Shown: one piece after another, positions 6,495 through 15,338 of the stretch
Position numbering within the stretch: the stretch's first letter is position 1
Layout: the number at the start of each line of letters is the position of its first letter
Assembly (NCBI GenBank): GCA_026388495.1
Contig: JAPLJQ010000255.1
Location: 1 to 19,774 of the forward strand
Reading direction: 5' to 3'
DNA length: 19,774 nucleotides
Source: Deltaproteobacteria bacterium
Lineage (GTDB): Bacteria; Desulfobacterota; Syntrophia; Syntrophales; UBA2185
Position numbers and translations under genes: made by a program
Notes under the pieces: generated by a model
What the model was told of the DNA's origin: nothing
The model's database searches: none
The model's input: only the letters and a program-made list of their open reading frames with translations

Positions 6495-9400
6495 TTAATT
6501 GAGGGCGACGGAAACGATGGCGGAAATACCCTGTTTATGCATGGTGATCCCGAAAAGATGTGACGCAACCTCCATGGTTCGCTTGTTATGCGTCACCATG
6601 ATAATCTGGGAATTTGAGGCTGTATCCCTGACAAGATGATTGAACAGGGATATGTTTGCGTCGTCCAGCGCTGCATCCACCTCGTCGAGGATGAGGAACG
6701 GGGCAGGCCGGTACAGCAGGATGGAAAAAATAAGGGCAATGGCGGCCAGGGACTTTTCACCGCCGGAAAGCAGGCTGATACTCTGGGCCCGCTTGCCGGG
6801 GATCACGATATCGATGTCCACGCCCGTTTCAAGCAGATCCGATTCATCCGTTAATCTGAGATTTCCCCTTCCGCCTGGGAAGATTCGGGAAAACACTTCC
6901 TTGAAGCTTCGGTTAACGGCTTCAAAGGTTTCTGCAAACCGCTTTCTCGATATCTGATTGATTCTCATGATGGTCCGCTGGAGGGCATCCAGAGCGGTGT
7001 TGAGGTCCGCAACCTGGCCCGTCAGGAAATCAAAGCGCTCCTTGATTTCTTCATACTCGGTGAGGGCGAGAAGATTCACTTCGCCGAAGTTTTCAATGGA
7101 TTGCCTGTCGGCGGTAAGCCGTATCGTCATTTGTTCAATGTCCGGTTCATCGAGCTTCTGGAAGGTGGGGGTCAACGTTTCTATATTCACGTAATATTTA
7201 CCTTCCATGTTTTTCTTTACGCCATCCATCTGGAAGGAAATCTCCCGGTGTTCCATTTCCAGTTCGTTGATTTCCTGCACGATCTGCTCGACCGTTTTCT
7301 TTACTTCCCGGATTTCCGCCTCCCCGTTCCGGAGGGAGGTTTCCTTCTCATGCTGCCTGTCCTTTTTGTCCGCCAGGGTATCTTCCAGGGTTCCGTAATC
7401 CCTGTACAGGTGTTCCAGAAGAGCCAGTTCCGTATTAATTTCTTTTTCCATTTCCTCGGCCTGAGACTCGCAGGTTGCGATATCCCTGACTTTCCCGTCG
7501 ATCTCGGAGGATATGCCGGTTATATCCGCATGCAGCCTTTCCATGGTTTTGAGGTTTGCGTTTTTCTTTTCTTCAAGAGAGGTGAGTAGGATCTTTTTCT
7601 CCGTGAGATGCTTTTCCTGAGTTTCGAGGTGGTCCTTTAATGCTTCCCATCTCTCCCGTGCGGCGGACGTCTCTTCGTTAATCTTCTTTTCCCTGCTCTC
7701 ATGAGAGATGATCTCCTGCTTTAAGGAACTGATCTTTTCGACAGCGTCCGCTTCTTCCGACTGGAGGCTTTCACGGCTGAATTCAAGGACATGAATTCGC
7801 TGCTCCGTTCGTTCGATTTCATCTTCAACCCTTTCCACGTCCTTTTTTTTGCCGTTGATCTGAAGCTCCATGTCATGGAGGTCCGATCCTAACTGGAGCA
7901 ACTCATCTTCCCATTGGGCGATCAGGGCTGCCGTTCTTTTTCTCTTTTCTCTGTCTTCTTCGAGCTGCGCCGCCAGTTTATCCACGTCATTATCCAGCTC
8001 CGTAATCTCCCGCTTGTTCTGCAGAAGGCTTCTTTCGCCGTTTGCCTTGCTTCCTCCGATCAACACGCCCTGGGGGGTAATGATATCACCCTCAGGGGTG
8101 ACAAAGGTGCCCCTGAATCCGTTCATTTCCCACAGGGAAATGCCCCGGTGCAGGTTTGGGATCACAAGAACGTCCCCCAGGAGATAGTCGGCGATCTTTT
8201 GAAAGTCCTGACGGACGTTTACTAGGTCGATGAGCCTCACCGCTTCTTTGAGATGGTCTGCCGGCTTTGAGTCGATACCGTTGGTTCTCACTTCGAGGGG
8301 GACGAAACTCCCCCTGCCCAGGGAATAACTCTTCAGATAATCAATGGCCTTTACGCCGTCCTCCTGGTTTTTGACCACGATATACTGGAGTTTCTCTCCC
8401 AGGACGGCCTCAACGGCCGTTTCATACTCCCTTGGAACGTTGATGTGATCGGCCACCAGTCCGATGAAGGTATGGCGGATCTGACTGTCCGTCCCGGCTT
8501 TTTTATCGGCCGTCATGATGGACTTAATTCCCTCATTGCACCATGCATAACTTTCCTGGAATTCCTTCAGAGAATTTAACCGGGATGACTTCCTGTCTGA
8601 ATCTTCCTTTTTTTCCGAGATCGCCTCATCGATCTCTTCCATCTCCATTTTCGCCCGCTCGCATGCGTTTACGGCGACGGTTTTCCTTTCCCGGAGTTCC
8701 TCCAGGGAATCTCCATCCGATATCATGCCCGACTGGAGTTCTTCGAGGTCTTGTTGAATCGATGCCAGGCGTTTCCGGAGCTCGTTGATTTCCCTGCTGT
8801 CCCGTTCCGTTCTTTTTTGGAGATCTTCGATTCCTTTTTCGAGACCGGCGAGCATGTTTTTTGCCCTTACCTTCGCCGTAACAATGTCGATATATTCGAC
8901 CTTTTTTTCTTCCATTTCCCGGTTGAGGGCATCCGCCGATTTCTTGAGTTCCTCAACCTTCGTCTGAGACTGTGAGACCGTCTGGCGCACCGCTTCGATT
9001 CTGTCATCAGATTCGTCTGCCGTCGTATTGAGGGCGTTTATTTCTGCGGTGACGCTTTCCTGTCTTTTTCCGAGGATCTCAATTTCCGAGAGATTTTTCT
9101 GTTTTCTGGCGGACAGGTCTTTTACGCGGCCCTTCGTATACTCGATCTTCTGTTCCTTGATGTTGGTGGTGTTTCTGGTGTCGTAGAGTTTTTCCTGGTA
9201 TTGCGAGAGCTGTTCCTCATTTTCAAGGAGACCCGCTTTTAAGACCTCGAAGGATGCCTCCAGCCCCGTCAGATTTGTCCTGATTTCTATATCCCTTCTG
9301 TCGAGTGCCGTGCGCGATTCCCTTAACGACTCCCTTTTTGCAGACAAGTCCGCACAGGCCTGGAGGGCCAGGGTGATTTCCGCCTCCTTGACCTGTTTTT

Positions 9401-10064
9401 TCAGGTTCTTGTACTGCTCGGCCCGTTTTGCCTGCCTTGATAGGGCGTTGAGCTGGGTTTTGACTTCCTTGATGATGTCGTTAAGGCGCAGGATGTTTTG
9501 CCGCGTTGCCTCCATTTTCCGAGAGGCGGCTTCCTTCCTGCTTTTATATTTGGAAATCCCCGCAGCGTCTTCGATAAACTGCCTTCTTTCTTCAGGCTTT
9601 GCCTCGACGAGGCTGGCAACGCTGTTCTGTTCCACGATGGAATACGTCTTGGCGCCGACCCCCGTACCCATGAAAAATTCTCTGACGTCGAGGAGCCTGC
9701 AAGGGATCTTGTTGATGACATATTCACTCTCCCCGTCCCGGAAAAGCCGTCTTGAAATCATGACCTCGCTGCACTCTGCATATGCTCCCGGAAACGGTTG
9801 GCTGTGATGCTCGAGAACCATGGATACCTCCGCCATGCCCACAGGCGCCGCATCTTCAGCCCCGTTAAAGATGACGTCATCCATCTTTTTCCCCCGGAGC
9901 GTCTTGACCCGTTGTTCGCCCATGACCCAGCGGATGGCGTCAACAATGTTGCTTTTGCCGCATCCGTTGGGGCCCACAACGGCAGTAATGCCGTCAGAGA
10001 AGTCTAAAACGATCTTGTCTCTGAAGGATTTAAAACCGGTGATTTCCAGCTTTCTCAGTTTCAT
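6495..10064 (-). CDS. smc: Chromosome segregation protein SMC
   Basis: An 1189-residue condensin ATPase, the normal SMC length. The N-terminal head has the Walker A GPNGCGKS (31-38) and the Q-loop region YSIVEQNSV (141-149). Two long coiled coils (about 170-525 and 690-1010) flank a globular hinge (about 530-685, with TFIGLVADHI and TPEGDIITPQGVLIGGS). The C-terminal head has the ABC signature LSGGEK (1099-1104), Walker B FLILDEVDAALDD (from about 1123), and MVTHNK. It organises and compacts the nucleoid together with ScpA and ScpB, which are not in this window. It has its own strong promoter and is divergent from the DUF2007 gene. Confidence 0.97.
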   Translation of the reverse strand: MKLRKLEITGFKSFRDKIVLDFSDGITAVVGPNGCGKSNIVDAIRWVMGEQRVKTLRGKKMDDVIFNGAEDAAPVGMAEVSMVLEHHSQPFPGAYAECSEVMISRRLFRDGESEYVINKIPCRLLDVREFFMGTGVGAKTYSIVEQNSVASLVEAKPEERRQFIEDAAGISKYKSRKEAASRKMEATRQNILRLNDIIKEVKTQLNALSRQAKRAEQYKNLKKQVKEAEITLALQACADLSAKRESLRESRTALDRRDIEIRTNLTGLEASFEVLKAGLLENEEQLSQYQEKLYDTRNTTNIKEQKIEYTKGRVKDLSARKQKNLSEIEILGKRQESVTAEINALNTTADESDDRIEAVRQTVSQSQTKVEELKKSADALNREMEEKKVEYIDIVTAKVRAKNMLAGLEKGIEDLQKRTERDSREINELRKRLASIQQDLEELQSGMISDGDSLEELRERKTVAVNACERAKMEMEEIDEAISEKKEDSDRKSSRLNSLKEFQESYAWCNEGIKSIMTADKKAGTDSQIRHTFIGLVADHINVPREYETAVEAVLGEKLQYIVVKNQEDGVKAIDYLKSYSLGRGSFVPLEVRTNGIDSKPADHLKEAVRLIDLVNVRQDFQKIADYLLGDVLVIPNLHRGISLWEMNGFRGTFVTPEGDIITPQGVLIGGSKANGERSLLQNKREITELDNDVDKLAAQLEEDREKRKRTAALIAQWEDELLQLGSDLHDMELQINGKKKDVERVEDEIERTEQRIHVLEFSRESLQSEEADAVEKISSLKQEIISHESREKKINEETSAARERWEALKDHLETQEKHLTEKKILLTSLEEKKNANLKTMERLHADITGISSEIDGKVRDIATCESQAEEMEKEINTELALLEHLYRDYGTLEDTLADKKDRQHEKETSLRNGEAEIREVKKTVEQIVQEINELEMEHREISFQMDGVKKNMEGKYYVNIETLTPTFQKLDEPDIEQMTIRLTADRQSIENFGEVNLLALTEYEEIKERFDFLTGQVADLNTALDALQRTIMRINQISRKRFAETFEAVNRSFKEVFSRIFPGGRGNLRLTDESDLLETGVDIDIVIPGKRAQSISLLSGGEKSLAAIALIFSILLYRPAPFLILDEVDAALDDANISLFNHLVRDTASNSQIIMVTHNKRTMEVASHLFGITMHKQGISAIVSVALN

Positions 10065-10100
10065 CGCTTTTTTGCTTTCCGGGGATATTAAATCGTGTGG

Positions 10101-10129
10101 ATTCTAACAAAATAAAAACCCTTTGTAAA
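10101..10129 (-). promoter_or_regulatory. Sigma-70 promoter for smc
   Basis: On the minus strand TTTACA (10129-10124), a 17-bp spacer and TAGAAT (10106-10101), both one base from consensus. The start would be near 10094, giving a leader of about 30 nt before the smc ATG. Confidence 0.7.
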
Positions 10130-10319
10130 GAAAAAATACAACCAAAGGTGTCCGGGGTAATTTTAACCACAAGATATGGTGTCATGGGGACATCGAAAAT
10201 AGTCCTTTTTCATCATAAACGAACATGTTATCCTGAAAACGATGAAGATTGCAGCTGCAGGCTTCAGCCTGAGCAATCATAGAAACTTGAAATCATTCAA
10301 AGCCACGGGAGAAAGAATC

Positions 10320-10571
10320 ATGGACGAGGAGCGGTGGGAAGTGGTCCATACGACATCTGGAATGACCCATGCGAATATCATCGTGGGAAGGCTGGAGACG
10401 GAAGGCATTGCCACGCGATTGAAATACGAAGCTGTCGGGGCCATATACGGCATCACCATCGACGGCCTCGGACGGGTGGACGTTCTGGTACCTGAACAAT
10501 GGCTGGAGCGGGCTCGCGACATCCTTTCCCGGTCTTACGACGAGGCTGATCTGGACTGGGAAGAGGCCTGA
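10320..10571 (+). CDS. DUF2007 family small protein
   Basis: An 83-residue acidic protein with the DUF2007 pattern: an aromatic N-terminal strand (WEVVHTT), a helix that distinguishes an upper and lower subunit (ANIIVGRLETEGI), a middle strand region, and the C-terminal VDVLVPEQWLERARDIL. The family is annotated as putative signal-transducing, but no biochemical function is established. ATG 10320 is preferred because GGGAGAAAG (10307-10315) lies just upstream; an in-frame ATG at 10242 would add 26 poorly conserved-looking residues. It is divergent from smc, and its TGA stop touches the TGA stop of the convergent amrS gene, with no spacer. Confidence 0.8.
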   Translation: MDEERWEVVHTTSGMTHANIIVGRLETEGIATRLKYEAVGAIYGITIDGLGRVDVLVPEQWLERARDILSRSYDEADLDWEEA

Positions 10572-11579
10572 TCAAAAAATACCGTCCAGTGGGGTGTTGC
10601 AGCGGGGGCAGTGAGTCCCTTTCAGGTTGATTCTTTCGATTGAAAATCCGTAACGGTCGATGAGCAGTTCCTTGCAGCGAGAGCAGAAGGTATTTTCCCC
10701 TTCGTCTCCGGGGATGTTGCCGCTGTAAACGTATTTCAGGCCGGAGGCCTTTCCGATTTCCGCAGCCCTGTGAATGGAGGCGACCGGGGTAGGGGGGAGG
10801 TCGTCCATCTGGTAGCGGGGATGAAACCGGCTGATGTGCCAGGGGGTCTCCGCACCGAGAGAATGAATGAAAGCTGCAATCTGTCTGAGTTCTTCGTCGC
10901 TGTCGTTCAGGGTGGGAATCAGGAGGGTGGTGACTTCCACCCAGATGCCCAGCGATTTCATCTTTTTCAGGCTGTCGAGAACGGGCTGGAGTCTGGCGCC
11001 GCATTTTTTCCTGTAAAAATCGTCGGTGAAGGCCTTCAAATCCACGTTTGCCGCATGGAGACAGGGCGCCATCTTCTCGATCGCCTCTTCCGTCATGAAG
11101 CCATTGGTCACGAAGATGTTTTTCAACCCCTTTTCTTGGGCCATCTTTGCCGTATCATAGGCGAATTCAAAATATATCGTGGGTTCTGTGTAGGTATAGG
11201 CGATGGTTTTTGATCCCGTTCTGGCGGCCTTCTCAACCATTTCCTCCGGTGTGGATTCCCGTCCGAAGATGCTTCCTGTCTCCCGTGGCGCCTGGGAGAT
11301 GTCGTGGTTCTGGCAGAAGGTGCAGCGGAAATTACACCCGACCGTTGCGATGGAGAATGATTTTGAGCCAGGGAGGACATGAAAAAGGGGCTTCTTCTCA
11401 ATGGGATCCACGTTTTCAGCGATCACCCTGCCGTAAACGAGGCTGTACAGGATTCCCTCCCTGTTTTCTCTTACCCCGCAGATACCACGATCGCCCGGCC
11501 CGATCCGGCAACGATGGGCGCAGAGGCTGCAGATTACCTGAGTTCCATCCGTTTTTTCATAAAGCATGGCCTGTCGCAT
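10572..11579 (-). CDS. amrS: AmmeMemoRadiSam-system radical SAM enzyme
   Basis: A 335-residue radical SAM protein related to pyruvate formate-lyase activating enzymes. The [4Fe-4S]/SAM motif is CNFRCTFC (82-89; Cys82, 86 and 89). An N-terminal cysteine set CSLCAHRC...C (17, 20, 24 and 34) and a C-terminal CxxC pair (299/302 and 324/327) suggest extra metal sites, a pattern typical of this family. It normally works with AMMECR1-like and Memo-like partners; neither is in this window, and the reaction is not settled. It starts 20 bp after moaA with AGAGGA seven nt before the ATG, so the two are probably one operon. Confidence 0.85.
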   Translation of the reverse strand: MRQAMLYEKTDGTQVICSLCAHRCRIGPGDRGICGVRENREGILYSLVYGRVIAENVDPIEKKPLFHVLPGSKSFSIATVGCNFRCTFCQNHDISQAPRETGSIFGRESTPEEMVEKAARTGSKTIAYTYTEPTIYFEFAYDTAKMAQEKGLKNIFVTNGFMTEEAIEKMAPCLHAANVDLKAFTDDFYRKKCGARLQPVLDSLKKMKSLGIWVEVTTLLIPTLNDSDEELRQIAAFIHSLGAETPWHISRFHPRYQMDDLPPTPVASIHRAAEIGKASGLKYVYSGNIPGDEGENTFCSRCKELLIDRYGFSIERINLKGTHCPRCNTPLDGIF

Positions 11580-11599
11580 CGTTTTTTCCTCTCACCCCT

Positions 11600-12592
11600 T
11601 CAACCGCCGATGGTGGACATGTCTTTTATACACTTTTTAATATGACCTTCATCACAGGCGAGGTCGTGCCGTATGGGCTTTTTTGCGATGGCCCCGATGA
11701 TCAGCTTCGCCAGGTGATCGTCGTTGCAGCCGCCCCGCAGGGCGCCCTTCAGGTCGACCTCTTCATCCGAAAGAAGGCATGCCCGGAGATGGCCGTCCGA
11801 AGTAAGGCGAAGACGGTTGCATAAGTTACAGAAGTGATGGCTTACGGGGCTGATGAAGCCGATTTCCCCGGCGCCACCGGCGATCCTGTATATCCTTGCA
11901 GGACCGTCAAGTCGTTTTCTCTCTCCGTCGACGGGTTCAAGTCTGTAAATTTCACGGATCTTTTCCCTGATGACATCATTGGACAGGTATTTGCTGTCAC
12001 GATCCAGGTCCGTGCGTCCCAGTGTCATCAACTCGATGAATCTGATCTGGAAAGGTTTGTCCATACTCAATTTTGCAAAATCCAGTATCTCGTCATCATT
12101 GAATCCCTTTATAGCCACAATGTTGATCTTGATGGGTGAAAACCCGATCCTGTGAACCTCATCAATGCCCTTAAGAACGGCATTCAGATCCCCGCCTCTT
12201 GTAATGCGCTCATATTTTTCAGGATTGAGAGAATCAAGGCTGATGTTGATCCTTTTCACACCGGCTTGAAAGAGCTTCCCCGCAAACTCCGAAAGGAGGG
12301 TGCCGTTGGTTGTCAGGCTGATGTCCCTGAGGTCGGGGATGGTTTTCAGGGAGGCAATGAAGTCAACGACGCCACGCCTGACCAGGGGCTCGCCGCCGGT
12401 TATTCTGATCTTCCTGATTCCTGTTCCGACAGCCACGTTGACGATGCGCGATATTTCTTCATACCGGAGGATATCGTCGTGGCCGATGTGGGATAGACCC
12501 TCTTTGGGCATACAGTACATGCAGCGCAGATTGCAGCGGTCTGTGATTGAAACCCGCAGATAGTTGATGTCCCTGTTATATTGGTCTAACAT
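11600..12592 (-). CDS. moaA: GTP 3',8-cyclase MoaA
   Basis: A radical SAM enzyme that converts GTP to (8S)-3',8-cyclo-7,8-dihydroguanosine triphosphate, the first step of molybdopterin synthesis. The N-terminal cluster motif is CNLRCMYC (20-27), followed by ITGGEPL (63-69). The second, substrate-binding [4Fe-4S] cluster uses CNLC...C (255, 258 and 272) in the context CNRLRLTSDGHLRACL. The C-terminal double glycine (MSTIGG) needed for catalysis is present. Its 330 residues are typical. The ribosome-binding site is weak. moaC and later moa genes are not adjacent. amrS follows on the same transcript. Confidence 0.96.
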   Translation of the reverse strand: MLDQYNRDINYLRVSITDRCNLRCMYCMPKEGLSHIGHDDILRYEEISRIVNVAVGTGIRKIRITGGEPLVRRGVVDFIASLKTIPDLRDISLTTNGTLLSEFAGKLFQAGVKRINISLDSLNPEKYERITRGGDLNAVLKGIDEVHRIGFSPIKINIVAIKGFNDDEILDFAKLSMDKPFQIRFIELMTLGRTDLDRDSKYLSNDVIREKIREIYRLEPVDGERKRLDGPARIYRIAGGAGEIGFISPVSHHFCNLCNRLRLTSDGHLRACLLSDEEVDLKGALRGGCNDDHLAKLIIGAIAKKPIRHDLACDEGHIKKCIKDMSTIGG

Positions 12593-12642
12593 AGTCCCGA
12601 AAAGTCGCTAACCATATTGGATTTATGTCTGAAGCGGCTGAT

Positions 12643-12671
12643 TTTTTAACACACTATGGGGGACATGGCAA
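12643..12671 (-). promoter_or_regulatory. Promoter for moaA-amrS
   Basis: On the minus strand TTGCCA (12671-12666), a 17-bp spacer and TAAAAA (12648-12643). The start would be near 12636, giving a leader of about 44 nt. This is too short for a molybdenum-cofactor riboswitch, and none of its features were seen. Confidence 0.5.
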
Positions 12672-12732
12672 GACATTCACGCAGGCTTTGTAATAAGCCC
12701 GAATGTTGCGCCGATATATCGATAAATCCTCC

Positions 12733-12761
12733 TTGACACCCGGTGATTTCTCTATTAAAGA
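12733..12761 (+). promoter_or_regulatory. Promoter for greA
   Basis: A perfect TTGACA (12733-12738), a 17-bp spacer and TAAAGA (12756-12761). The start would be near 12768 with about 52 nt of leader. It points away from the moaA promoter, so the 227-bp spacer is a divergent promoter region. Confidence 0.5.
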
Positions 12762-12819
12762 CCAACATTCAGTTGTTTTTTCATTGATTATCGGAAGGAG
12801 CAGGGCGAGGAGCGCGTTT

Positions 12820-13320
12820 ATGAATAAAATACCCATCACAAAGGCAGGATTTGATAAGTTAAAGAAAGAGCTGGAACATATCAAGACGGTTTCCTTACCT
12901 GAAAATATACGAGATATTGAGACGGCAAGGGCGCACGGCGATATTACGGAAAACGCAGAATATGCCGCCGCCAAGGAAAGGCAGTCTTTCATACAGGGCA
13001 GGATTCAGGAACTGGAAAACAATCTTGCCACGTCCTATATTGTCAGCCTTGAAGGATTGACGGGAGATAAAATTGTTTTCGGCTCCATGGTCACCATCGA
13101 GGATATGAAAACGGGGGACGGCATCACGTACCAGCTCGTCGGCCCCTTTGAATCTGATATCAACAGGAATACAATTTCCGTTACCTCTCCAATCGGCAAA
13201 GCGCTGATCGGCAAGAGCGTTGGCGACGAGATCAGGGTGAAAACACCGGGCGGGATGAGGGAATTTGAAGTCGTCGACATCTCCGTGGAAAAGACGGATT
13301 CGCAAATGACAGGCGGATAG
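12820..13320 (+). CDS. greA: Transcription elongation factor GreA
   Basis: Rescues backtracked RNA polymerase by stimulating transcript cleavage in the secondary channel. The 166-residue protein has an N-terminal antiparallel coiled coil (about 8-70) with the acidic tip residues Asp41 and Glu44 in GDITENAEY, the positions that hold the catalytic metal in E. coli GreA. The FKBP-like C-terminal domain ends in VGDEIRVKTPGGMREFEVVDI. ATG 12820 is chosen over an in-frame ATG at 12703 because GAGGAG (12807-12812) sits 7 nt upstream and the family N-terminus starts here. It is a single-gene unit ending at a shared terminator. Confidence 0.97.
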   Translation: MNKIPITKAGFDKLKKELEHIKTVSLPENIRDIETARAHGDITENAEYAAAKERQSFIQGRIQELENNLATSYIVSLEGLTGDKIVFGSMVTIEDMKTGDGITYQLVGPFESDINRNTISVTSPIGKALIGKSVGDEIRVKTPGGMREFEVVDISVEKTDSQMTGG

Positions 13321-13324
13321 ACAA

Positions 13325-13374
13325 AAAGAGCCGGGAATCTGAATGGTTGTTTTACCATCGGTTCCCGGCTCTTT
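13325..13374. terminator. Bidirectional intrinsic terminator between greA and atpC
   Basis: AAAGAGCCGGGAA (13325-13337) pairs perfectly over 13 bp with TTCCCGGCTCTTT (13362-13374). An inner stem ATGGT/ACCAT (13343-13347 with 13354-13358) caps it. The minus-strand transcript leaves the stem through CTCTTTTTG, and the plus-strand transcript through CTCTTTAAT. It therefore serves both the convergent greA and the end of the atp operon. Confidence 0.93.
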
Positions 13375-13398
13375 AATAAGTTAATAGTATTTTAGCGT

Positions 13399-13806
13399 TT
13401 AGTGCTTCCCTGAGACGTTTATTCTGGTGATGGCTCTGGCCAGGGCGATTCTTGCCAACTCAAATTCCACATCGTCCTTGGATATCTTGGCCAGTTTTCC
13501 CTCTGCCGTTTCCTTTGCCCTCTTCGCCCTTTCCGTGTCGATCATATCGGATCGCTCTGCCGTCTCGACAAGCAAGGTGACCTTGCTCCCCGTGACTTCC
13601 GCATAGCCCGTGTTCACGGCGTAGAAGGTTTTTTTGTTATCTTTTGTAAAGCTCAACTCGCCTATATCGACGGAGCTGAGAAGCGCTGCATGGCCCCTCA
13701 GTACGCCAAACTCACCCTCGCTTCCCGGTATCGTTACCTCTTCGATGTTTCCGCTAAAGGCCATCTTCTCGGGGGTCACAATTTCCAACATCAATTCATC
13801 AGCCAT
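13399..13806 (-). CDS. atpC: F1 ATP synthase epsilon subunit
   Basis: A 135-residue central-stalk subunit that couples gamma rotation and can inhibit ATP hydrolysis. The N-terminal beta-sandwich shows the family pattern LEIVTPEKMAFSGNIEEVTIPGSEGEFGV (split over residues 7-35) with GHAALLS. The C-terminal helical hairpin (about 88-132) is present. It is the last gene of the operon, 19 bp after atpD, with GGAGGA six nt before the ATG, and is followed by the strong terminator. Confidence 0.96.
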   Translation of the reverse strand: MADELMLEIVTPEKMAFSGNIEEVTIPGSEGEFGVLRGHAALLSSVDIGELSFTKDNKKTFYAVNTGYAEVTGSKVTLLVETAERSDMIDTERAKRAKETAEGKLAKISKDDVEFELARIALARAITRINVSGKH

Positions 13807-13825
13807 GAATAGTCCTCCGGCTTGC

Positions 13826-15232
13826 TTACTCTTTCAGTTTCTTTGCTGCTTCGACAACCTCGTCTATGCCGCCAACCATGTAAAAGGCCTGCTCAGGCAG
13901 ATCATCGTGTTTCCCTTCCAGAATTTCCTTGAAGCCTCTCACCGTTTCCGCAACGGTAACAAATTTGCCTTCCCTGCCGGTAAACTGCGCGGCGACAAAG
14001 AAGGGCTGGGACAGGAATCTCTGGATTTTTCTTGCCCGGCTCACCGTCACTTTATCGTCTTCGGAGAGCTCATCCATACCCAGAATAGCGATGATGTCCT
14101 GGAGATCCCTGTATTTCTGGAGGGTTACCTGCACCAATCTCGCTGTCTGATAGTGTTCCTGGCCGAGAACGATGGGATCCAGAATTCTGGACGTTGAATC
14201 CAGAGGATCGACGGCAGGATAGATTCCGAGTTCTGTCAGGGGTCGAGATAAAACGACGGTTCCGTCGAGATGTGCAAAGGTCGTTGCCGGCGCCGGGTCT
14301 GTAAGGTCGTCGGCGGGTACGTATACGCATTGGACGGCGGTAATGGATCCTTTGTTGGTGGAGGTGATGCGTTCCTGAAGTTCTCCAAGGTCTGTGGCCA
14401 GAGTCGGCTGGTAACCGACCGCCGAGGGCATTCTTCCCAGAAGAGCCGATACCTCTGATCCGGCCTGGGTAAAACGGAATATATTATCGACAAAAAGGAG
14501 CACGTCCTGGCCTTCAATGTCCCTGAAGTATTCTGCCGCGGTAAGGGCCGTGAGGGCCACCCTCGACCTTGCTCCGGGAGGTTCCGTCATCTGACCGTAG
14601 ATCAAAGCGGCCTGCTTGAGAACGCCGGAGTCCTTCATTTCCAGATAAAGGTCATTTCCTTCCCGGGTTCTTTCACCGACGCCGGCAAACACGGAGATGC
14701 CTCCATGATGCATGGCGATATTATGAATCATTTCCATCATAACAACGGTTTTTCCGACGCCGGCCCCGCCGAACATCCCCATCTTGCCACCTCTGGGGAA
14801 GGGGACGAGGAGGTCGATGACCTTAACGCCCGTTTCCAAAACGTGAACGGATGTATCCTGTTCGAGAAATGATGGCGCTTCACGGTGGATCGGTGAGTAG
14901 TTCTGCGCCACAACAGGTCCCAGACCATCGACCGGTTTGCCGATGACGTTCAGAATCCTGCCCAGGCATTCCTTTCCGACGGGCACCATAATCGGGCTGC
15001 CTAAATCTTTCGCCTTCATGCCTCTGACAAGACCATCGGTAATGTCCATGGCGATGCATCGGACGACGTTATCACCCAAGTGCTGGGCAACCTCGACAAT
15101 CAAATTGTCTTCCTCGCTATTGATTGTGGGGTTGGTGATGGCGATGGCGTTAAGGATATTGGGAAGATTTCCATCTTCAAACGCCACATCGACTACGGGG
15201 CCTATTACCTGTACAATCTTTCCTATATTCAT
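13826..15232 (-). CDS. atpD: F1 ATP synthase beta subunit
   Basis: The catalytic subunit, 468 residues. The P-loop GGAGVGKT (155-162) and VGERTREG (185-192, with the catalytic Glu) are intact, as are the Walker B strand DVLLFVDNIFRF and the DELSEDD loop that contacts gamma. GGAG lies six nt before the ATG. A 106-bp gap containing an inverted repeat separates it from atpG, the longest gap in the operon. Confidence 0.98.
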   Translation of the reverse strand: MNIGKIVQVIGPVVDVAFEDGNLPNILNAIAITNPTINSEEDNLIVEVAQHLGDNVVRCIAMDITDGLVRGMKAKDLGSPIMVPVGKECLGRILNVIGKPVDGLGPVVAQNYSPIHREAPSFLEQDTSVHVLETGVKVIDLLVPFPRGGKMGMFGGAGVGKTVVMMEMIHNIAMHHGGISVFAGVGERTREGNDLYLEMKDSGVLKQAALIYGQMTEPPGARSRVALTALTAAEYFRDIEGQDVLLFVDNIFRFTQAGSEVSALLGRMPSAVGYQPTLATDLGELQERITSTNKGSITAVQCVYVPADDLTDPAPATTFAHLDGTVVLSRPLTELGIYPAVDPLDSTSRILDPIVLGQEHYQTARLVQVTLQKYRDLQDIIAILGMDELSEDDKVTVSRARKIQRFLSQPFFVAAQFTGREGKFVTVAETVRGFKEILEGKHDDLPEQAFYMVGGIDEVVEAAKKLKE

Positions 15233-15255
15233 ACCTGTCTCCTTCTATTCTGCTT

Positions 15256-15314
15256 AGTGGTCAGAGGTCGGGGTGTTAACCCTTTGCCAAGTCTTTGATA
15301 GCCGGACCACTGAC
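15256..15314. repeat. Inverted repeat in the atpG-atpD gap
   Basis: GTCAGAGGTC (15260-15269) and GACCACTGAC (15305-15314) are complementary at nine of ten positions, and the overlapping pair AGTGGTC (15256-15262) and GACCACT (15305-15311) is perfect. The two pairings compete. On the atp mRNA either would form a hairpin with a long loop between atpG and atpD, with no T-run, so it is more likely a processing or stability element, or a relic repeat, than a terminator. Confidence 0.45.
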
Positions 15315-15338
15315 GACTGATTTTTGCTTCCGTATGGT

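Noticed and set aside
12593..12819. Molybdenum-cofactor riboswitch upstream of moaA
   Set aside because: The predicted leader is only about 44 nt and shows none of the conserved structure.
12703..12819. 39-residue N-terminal extension of greA
   Set aside because: The GreA N-terminus and a GAGGAG site both support ATG 12820, and the extension would cover the greA promoter.
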